Below, piece after piece: positions 59,830-64,000 of a DNA stretch of 64,000 nt. Under the pieces are notes generated by a model. The model did no database searches, was not told where the DNA came from, and was given only the letters and a program-made list of their open reading frames with translations. How positions within the stretch are numbered: the first letter of the stretch is position 1; the number at the start of each line of letters is the position of its first letter. The DNA comes from Isotricha intestinalis (lineage: Eukaryota > Ciliophora > Litostomatea > Vestibuliferida > Isotrichidae): contig JAJJLU010000335.1 in NCBI GenBank assembly GCA_023807065.1, forward strand, positions 39,826 through 103,825, given 5' to 3'. Made by a program: the position numbers and the translations under genes.

Positions 59830-59931
59830 AAAATATAAAAAAATACAACAAAATAAAAATAATATAAGTAACTTAATTATAAATTCAAAAAATTAAAAAG
59901 ATATAATTTAATTTAAAATTTCTTTTTTAAA

Positions 59932-60410
59932 ATGAAAGAATCAAAATAAATTCAAAAATAAAAAAGTAGAGGAGAAATAAGAGAAGAACAATCCTAAGAA
60001 ATAAAAGAAGCATTTGTTTATTTGATTCAGAATTAACAGGATTAATAGATGCAAAAATATTAAAAGTAGGAATAAGAACATTAGATTTGAACTAAAAAAC
60101 AAGAAATAGAAACATTTAAAGTAGAGTTGATAAAAAAGGAGAAGGTAAGATGATGATTTTCTTGATATTAAGAGTCAAAAAATATAAGAAGGAGACTATG
60201 TAGAAATAAAAAAAGCTTTTCATCTAAAATGTGAAGAAGGATAAGATAAAACACTTTAAATAATTTTCAAAAGGTTACTAAAGAATTATAAGATAATATG
60301 ATATTGAAGAATTAAAAGAAATGATTGAAGAGGGTAATAGAAATGGAGATTGAAAAATTAGAGAAGAAGATTTTCTTGAAGGGATGAAGAAAAATAATTT
60401 TGTTTTAAAT
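59932..60410 (+). pseudogene. Decayed centrin (EF-hand) pseudogene
   Basis: Fragments of centrin in consecutive frames run in the right order. The first frame gives RGEIREEQS, stop, EIKEAF, matching centrin RGELTEEQxQEIREAF. A shifted frame gives FDSELTGLIDAKILKVGIRTL (first EF loop and DAKELKVAMRAL), split here as FDSELTGLIDAK and ILKVGIRTL. Other frames follow: KQEIETFKVE, DKKGEGK, DDFLDI, VEIKKAFHL and KVTKEL. A last frame gives EELKEMIEEGNRNGD, stop, KIREEDFLEGMKK (EF4). Nonsense codons lie at 59947, 59959, 59995 and 60351, and at least four frame changes of one base are needed. It is a relic of centrin, the calcium-binding protein of centrioles and basal bodies. Confidence 0.88.
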
Positions 60411-60459
60411 TTTTTATTTTATTAATTAGGGAAATATAATTATTCAAATAATATCATTT

Positions 60460-62562
60460 TTACATAGTACAATAAAATGTAATTTTGAATATTTCTACTT
60501 CTGTTACTTCTAATAAAATTCTTCCTTTTTTATCTTTTATTATTTCATTTCCATTTTCATATAAATTTATATTACCAAAATAACATTCTTTCATATTTTT
60601 TTTATTAGTATTATTATCAAACCCAAAATCATCAAACCAAGGGCCATTATCTTTATTACAATAAATAGACATTAAATTATTATTTTTCATAAATTTTTTA
60701 TTTTGAGTTAAAGAAAATATAAAAGAATTAATATCATTTTTCCAATTTGAAGAACAATCCCAAGAGATAGGAGTAAATCCTCCTATAATTTCTCCATTTT
60801 TTAATTTTATTAAAGTTAATGTTGGCCCTTTATTATCACATAATTCATGAAATATTTTAAATGTTTCTCCATCTTTACTCATTCTATATAATAAATCTGA
60901 TTTTATTTTGGAATATGGATTTATCCAATTTTTTAAATCATAAATATATTTTTCATTATTATTTAATATTAAACTATTTAAGCTTAATGGTTGAGCCTTT
61001 AAATTATCTTCTTCTTCTTTTTTATTTTTGAATTCTACTAATGAGTTAATTTTTTTTTCTTGATCTTCTATTCTATTTTTTAAAAATTCAATATTGTGTT
61101 GATGGGATTTTTTTATATTATCAATCTCTTCTTTTAATACTTTAATTTCATTTTTTTGATTATCTATTATTTTCATTAAATCATTTAATAATTCATTATT
61201 ATTTTGAGAATTAAAAGAAGAACCTTTGTTTTTTGATGTTTTATTATTGTCATTTAATAAATAAATATCAAAATTTGAGATTTTGATTTCAAAAGATAAT
61301 ATAATTCTACTTTCGTCTTCTACAATAATCAATTTTTGATTTTCCAAAAATTTTTGAAATTCATTCATTATAGTCTGAATATCATTAAAATTATTTAAAT
61401 ATTCATGTTTATGAAATTGTTCCATGGAAACAGTATTTGTGAATCTTTTTCCTTCATTAATTGCTTCAAATAAAATAAATTCTTTATTTGAAATTTTTAA
61501 ACTAATCACAAAATCATTTCCATTTTTTGATTTAATCTTATATTTTTGATCAAATTTTAAATATTTTTCAATTGGTTCATTGATTTCTATATTCATTTTA
61601 ATTTGATTATTTTCTATAAATTTTTCAGGAATTTCACTTCTTAAATTATCCTTATTAACAAAATGAAAATTTTCAAAAGGTTCATTAATAAATTTAGAAT
61701 AAAAAAGAAGTTCTTCACTTGATTTTCTATATATTTGTTCTAATTTTAAACAAGAATCAATAAAACAAATTAATTCCTTAGAAATAGAATATTTATCAAT
61801 ATTAATAAAATATTCTTTTTTAATAATATTATCTTTTAAAATTTGCATGGAAATATCTTTTCCCTTTTGCATAAAAGGATGTATATTATCAAAAAAGATT
61901 TTATAAGTTAAAATTCCAAGAGACCAAATATCAAATTTAACATTTTGATATAATTCTTTTTTTCCATAAATTAAAGGAAGAGGATCCATATAAGTTTTTG
62001 TTCCAGAAAGTTGATATTCTAATTCATCAATATATTTTGAAAAACCAAAATCAGAAATTTTAAATATACAATTATCAATATTTAAATTTTTTTTATCTTC
62101 TTCAGTATTATATTTTAATAAAACATTTCCTGGTTTAATATCATGATGAACAATTTTATTTTTATGAAGATATGTTAAAGCAGTTAATAAATCTTTTAAT
62201 ATTTTTTTAATTTCTTTTTCTCCTATTGATTTTTTATTTATATTATAATATTCTTTTAAAAATTGATTTAAATCTCCTCCATTACAATATTCATAAACCA
62301 TATAAGATTCATTTTGATATTCATGAATTCCATAAAATTTAACTAAATTAGGATGATCTAAATTCAAATCAGAAGAAATTAAAAGTTCATTATTAAAAGT
62401 ACTTAAAACTGAATTATCTATTTTTGTTTCTTCTGGAATTTTTTTTGCAGCATATTTTACGCTTTTTTTTAATTCATATTTATTATAGGCTGCATAAAGA
62501 AATGATGTACCTCCTTTTCCTAATAATTCCTTTTTATCAATTTCAAATGCAATACTTTCCAT
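60460..62562 (-). CDS. Protein kinase with C-terminal TLDc domain
   Basis: 700 residues. Kinase domain about 10-300: glycine loop GKGGTSFLYAA, Lys40 in YAAKK, the catalytic loop VHHDIKPGN (Asp141; HRD is HHD, as in some active kinases), DFG at Asp171, and GTKTYMDP with an activation segment of Tyr/Thr type. The C-terminal 165 residues are a TLDc domain: WINPYSKIKSDLLYRMSKDG, LCDNKGPTLTLIKLKNGEI, then GGFTPISWD, and the end GRILLEVTEVEIF, split as LEVTEVEIF. TLDc domains (OXR1, TBC1D24) bind the V-ATPase or protect against oxidative stress. A coiled coil (about 445-510) lies between. The kinase-TLDc join is known mainly from protists, to my knowledge. Confidence 0.85.
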   Translation of the reverse strand: MESIAFEIDKKELLGKGGTSFLYAAYNKYELKKSVKYAAKKIPEETKIDNSVLSTFNNELLISSDLNLDHPNLVKFYGIHEYQNESYMVYEYCNGGDLNQFLKEYYNINKKSIGEKEIKKILKDLLTALTYLHKNKIVHHDIKPGNVLLKYNTEEDKKNLNIDNCIFKISDFGFSKYIDELEYQLSGTKTYMDPLPLIYGKKELYQNVKFDIWSLGILTYKIFFDNIHPFMQKGKDISMQILKDNIIKKEYFINIDKYSISKELICFIDSCLKLEQIYRKSSEELLFYSKFINEPFENFHFVNKDNLRSEIPEKFIENNQIKMNIEINEPIEKYLKFDQKYKIKSKNGNDFVISLKISNKEFILFEAINEGKRFTNTVSMEQFHKHEYLNNFNDIQTIMNEFQKFLENQKLIIVEDESRIILSFEIKISNFDIYLLNDNNKTSKNKGSSFNSQNNNELLNDLMKIIDNQKNEIKVLKEEIDNIKKSHQHNIEFLKNRIEDQEKKINSLVEFKNKKEEEDNLKAQPLSLNSLILNNNEKYIYDLKNWINPYSKIKSDLLYRMSKDGETFKIFHELCDNKGPTLTLIKLKNGEIIGGFTPISWDCSSNWKNDINSFIFSLTQNKKFMKNNNLMSIYCNKDNGPWFDDFGFDNNTNKKNMKECYFGNINLYENGNEIIKDKKGRILLEVTEVEIFKITFYCTM

Positions 62563-62740
62563 TCAAAAAAACAAAAATAATATTAAATAAGGTATTAAAA
62601 TAAATGGAAAAATAATTTATAAAAAAATAAAATAAAAAACATTTCATCCTTGTAAACATATAAAATAAAAATATAAATAAATAAAAAGAAACATCTTTCA
62701 TTAAAAAAAAATAAAAAATATTAAAATATAAAAATTAAAA

Positions 62741-63503
62741 ATGAATAATGGTAAAATACTTAAATAACTTAAAAAAAATTAAAAATAGAACCTTATGAAG
62801 AAGACGAATCTTCAGATGGTTGGATAAGTTGGTTTTGTGAATTAGAAGGTCATGATTTCTTTGTGGAAGTAGATGAAGATTACATAACAGATTCTTTCAA
62901 TTTATACGGATTAAAAAGTTTAATTCCAAGATATGAGTAAAATAAAATATAATATATATAAAATATAGTGAAGCATTAGAAATGATATTATCACCTGATA
63001 CTCCAGAAAGTGAAGATTTAGGAAATCAAAATTTTTTAGATTTATATCAATCAGCAATGGATTTATATGGTTTAATTCATGCAAGATTTATATTATCTGC
63101 AAAAGGACTTCAAATGATGAAAGAAAAATTTTTAAAAAATGTTTTTGGTGCTTGTCCTAGAATATTATGTGATAGACAATTAGTTCTTCCTATTGGAATG
63201 AGTGAAGATTTAAGTATTTCTAGAGTTAAAGTTTATTGTCCTAAATGCCAAGAAGTTTATATTCCAAGAATGAGATTTGTTGATGTTGATGGAGCTTATT
63301 TTGGAAGCTCTTTTCCACATATTTTTCTACAAACTTTTCCTGAATTAAAACCTGGGGTGACTGCCATTAAGTATGTTCCTAAAATTTATGGATTTAAAAT
63401 TTATGGAAAAAAAGGAAGTAAATATGAAAAAATTGTTCAGAAAGAAAAGGAAAAAAAAGAAAGTGAAAAAGCTAGTTATGTTAAAATGAAAAGTAAAAAA
63501 TGA
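62741..63503 (+). CDS. CSNK2B: Casein kinase 2 regulatory subunit beta, three exons
   Basis: 230 residues. Exons 62741-62750, 62789-62936 and 62969-63503 are joined across introns of 38 and 32 nt. The splice gives [39 protein letters not shown] and ILSPDTPE, which match CK2 beta (family [20 protein letters not shown]). The zinc finger follows: [11 protein letters not shown], then [12 protein letters not shown] with the two CxxC-type pairs, and [11 protein letters not shown]2 beta forms a dimer that holds and directs two CK2 alpha subunits. Exon 1 encodes only MNN plus one base. The C-terminal tail is Lys/Glu-rich, longer than in animals. Confidence 0.95.
62751..62788 (+). other. Spliceosomal intron, 38 nt
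   Basis: Donor GTAAAA, acceptor AAATAG, phase 1; separates MNN from EPYEEDE. Confidence 0.85.
62937..62968 (+). other. Spliceosomal intron, 32 nt
   Basis: Donor GTAAAA, acceptor ATATAG, phase 2; removal gives IPRYDEALEMIL, matching the CK2 beta family. Confidence 0.88.
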
Positions 63504-63636
63504 ATAGTTTTTCAATTTTAAATTTTTTTATTTTTTAATATTTATTATAGTTTTTGAAATAAAAAATGATAATTCGATTTTTCTGTCAATTTAAATTTAC
63601 ATGTAAAAAATATTATAAATTAATAATATATATTAA

Positions 63637-64000
63637 TTATTCAATTTCACTGGGAATAATAATTTGAACAATTAAATCATTGTCTGAATAATTATAAATA
63701 CTATAATTAGCATAACTATCAATAATAACAACTTTTCCAGGATTAACATTTTTATATTCTTTATCATTAATTTGAATTTTATTTTTTCCTTCTCCTTCAA
63801 TAACTTTTAACTGAAGAGGTGAAGCATAATTTCTAGAAGAACTTTTTTGGCTTTTTCCTTTAATAATAATTAAATTACTTTCATTATCTTCACTCCAATT
63901 ACTAGGTAAATCATCATCACTATTTTTTTCAATAAAATTATCATCTAAAACAACTTCTTTATTATTAATATCATTATTATTATTATTTTTATTTTTTAAA
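63637..64000 (-). CDS. Partial protein with a CENP-C/Mif2-like cupin domain, 5' end outside the window
   Basis: The frame is open from the right edge to the TAA at 63637-63639, giving the last 120 residues of a protein whose start lies beyond the window. The last 80 residues look like a cupin barrel: VIEGEGKNKIQINDKEY, then NPGKVVIIDSYANYSIYN, then DLIVQIIII. This follows the order of the CENP-C/Mif2 dimerisation cupin (VxxGxxxVxIxxxxF ... xGxxxxxPxxxxYxIxN). The upstream 40 residues are Asp/Asn-rich. If correct, it is the kinetochore protein that bridges centromeric nucleosomes and the outer kinetochore, but other cupin proteins, such as germin-like enzymes, fit almost as well because no metal-binding His cluster is visible. 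Confidence 0.5.
   Translation of the reverse strand, partial: LKNKNNNNNDINNKEVVLDDNFIEKNSDDDLPSNWSEDNESNLIIIKGKSQKSSSRNYASPLQLKVIEGEGKNKIQINDKEYKNVNPGKVVIIDSYANYSIYNYSDNDLIVQIIIPSEIE

Noticed and set aside
1..64000. Reassigned stop codons in the organism
   Set aside because: TAA, TAG and TGA each end genes where their families end, and CAA serves for Gln; only the centrin relic has stops at Gln-like sites.
1..64000. tRNA, rRNA, snRNA genes or CRISPR arrays
   Set aside because: I scanned the gaps for GC-rich islands, B-box-like GGTTCGAATCC patterns and spaced repeats and saw none; a covariance-model search would be the decisive test.

Overview
The window is 64 kb of very AT-rich nuclear DNA (by eye about four-fifths A+T or more) from a single-celled eukaryote that builds centrioles and cilia or flagella. 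The evidence for a eukaryote is direct: SAS-6, Ran, a CK2 regulatory subunit, VPS26, Nup93, SRP receptor beta, ribosomal proteins eS30 and eL31, a cyclin, AGC and CAMK kinases, a kinesin-like protein, and genes split by spliceosomal introns. The introns are tiny (23-39 nt), start with GTAA and end with TAG (once AAG). TAA, TAG and TGA all end genes whose products stop where the family stops, and glutamine is written CAA throughout, so the genetic code is the standard one. Proteins are rich in Asn, Lys and Ile, with poly-Asn tails and long coiled coils. A ciliate or another AT-rich flagellated protist fits; I cannot name the species.

Layout. 0-10 kb: the end of an Asn-rich protein, a pepsin-like membrane protease and its degenerate relative 4 kb away, a tyrosine phosphatase, a secreted cysteine-rich protein and a coiled-coil protein. 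10-20 kb: a degenerate PAP2 membrane protein, an acylated FHA protein with a 9-nt first exon, a cyclin, a RING/TRAF-finger protein and a MORN protein facing SAS-6. 20-35 kb: SAS-6, a CAMK-like kinase, a four-exon CENP-B/psq-type DNA-binding protein, SRP receptor beta, a DZIP1-like zinc-finger protein, Nup93, a TPR protein, a KY-type transglutaminase-like protein and eS30. 35-50 kb: two large coiled-coil proteins (one with a GBP-stalk-like start), an NDR-type kinase, a divergent kinesin, a COPI-associated membrane protein, a PP2C phosphatase and an EF-hand protein. 50-64 kb: an MFS transporter, an acylated protein, Ran, a three-exon possible cyclin, eL31, a long coiled-coil protein, VPS26, a decayed centrin, a TLDc-domain kinase, CK2 beta and the edge of a cupin-domain protein.

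There are no operons. Genes sit close together, often head to head over 77-180 bp, which suggests shared promoters. Themes are centriole/cilium (SAS-6, MORN, DZIP1-like, kinesin-like, centrin relic), phosphorylation signalling (three kinases, PTP, PP2C, CK2 beta, FHA) and membrane traffic (VPS26, COPI-associated, SRP receptor beta).

The more unusual content is a set of enzyme-fold proteins that have lost key residues (aspartic protease, PAP2 phosphatase, transglutaminase, kinesin motor), a centrin relic, and single-base frame breaks in Ran, VPS26 and the KY-type gene. No tRNA, rRNA, CRISPR array or recognisable transposon was seen.
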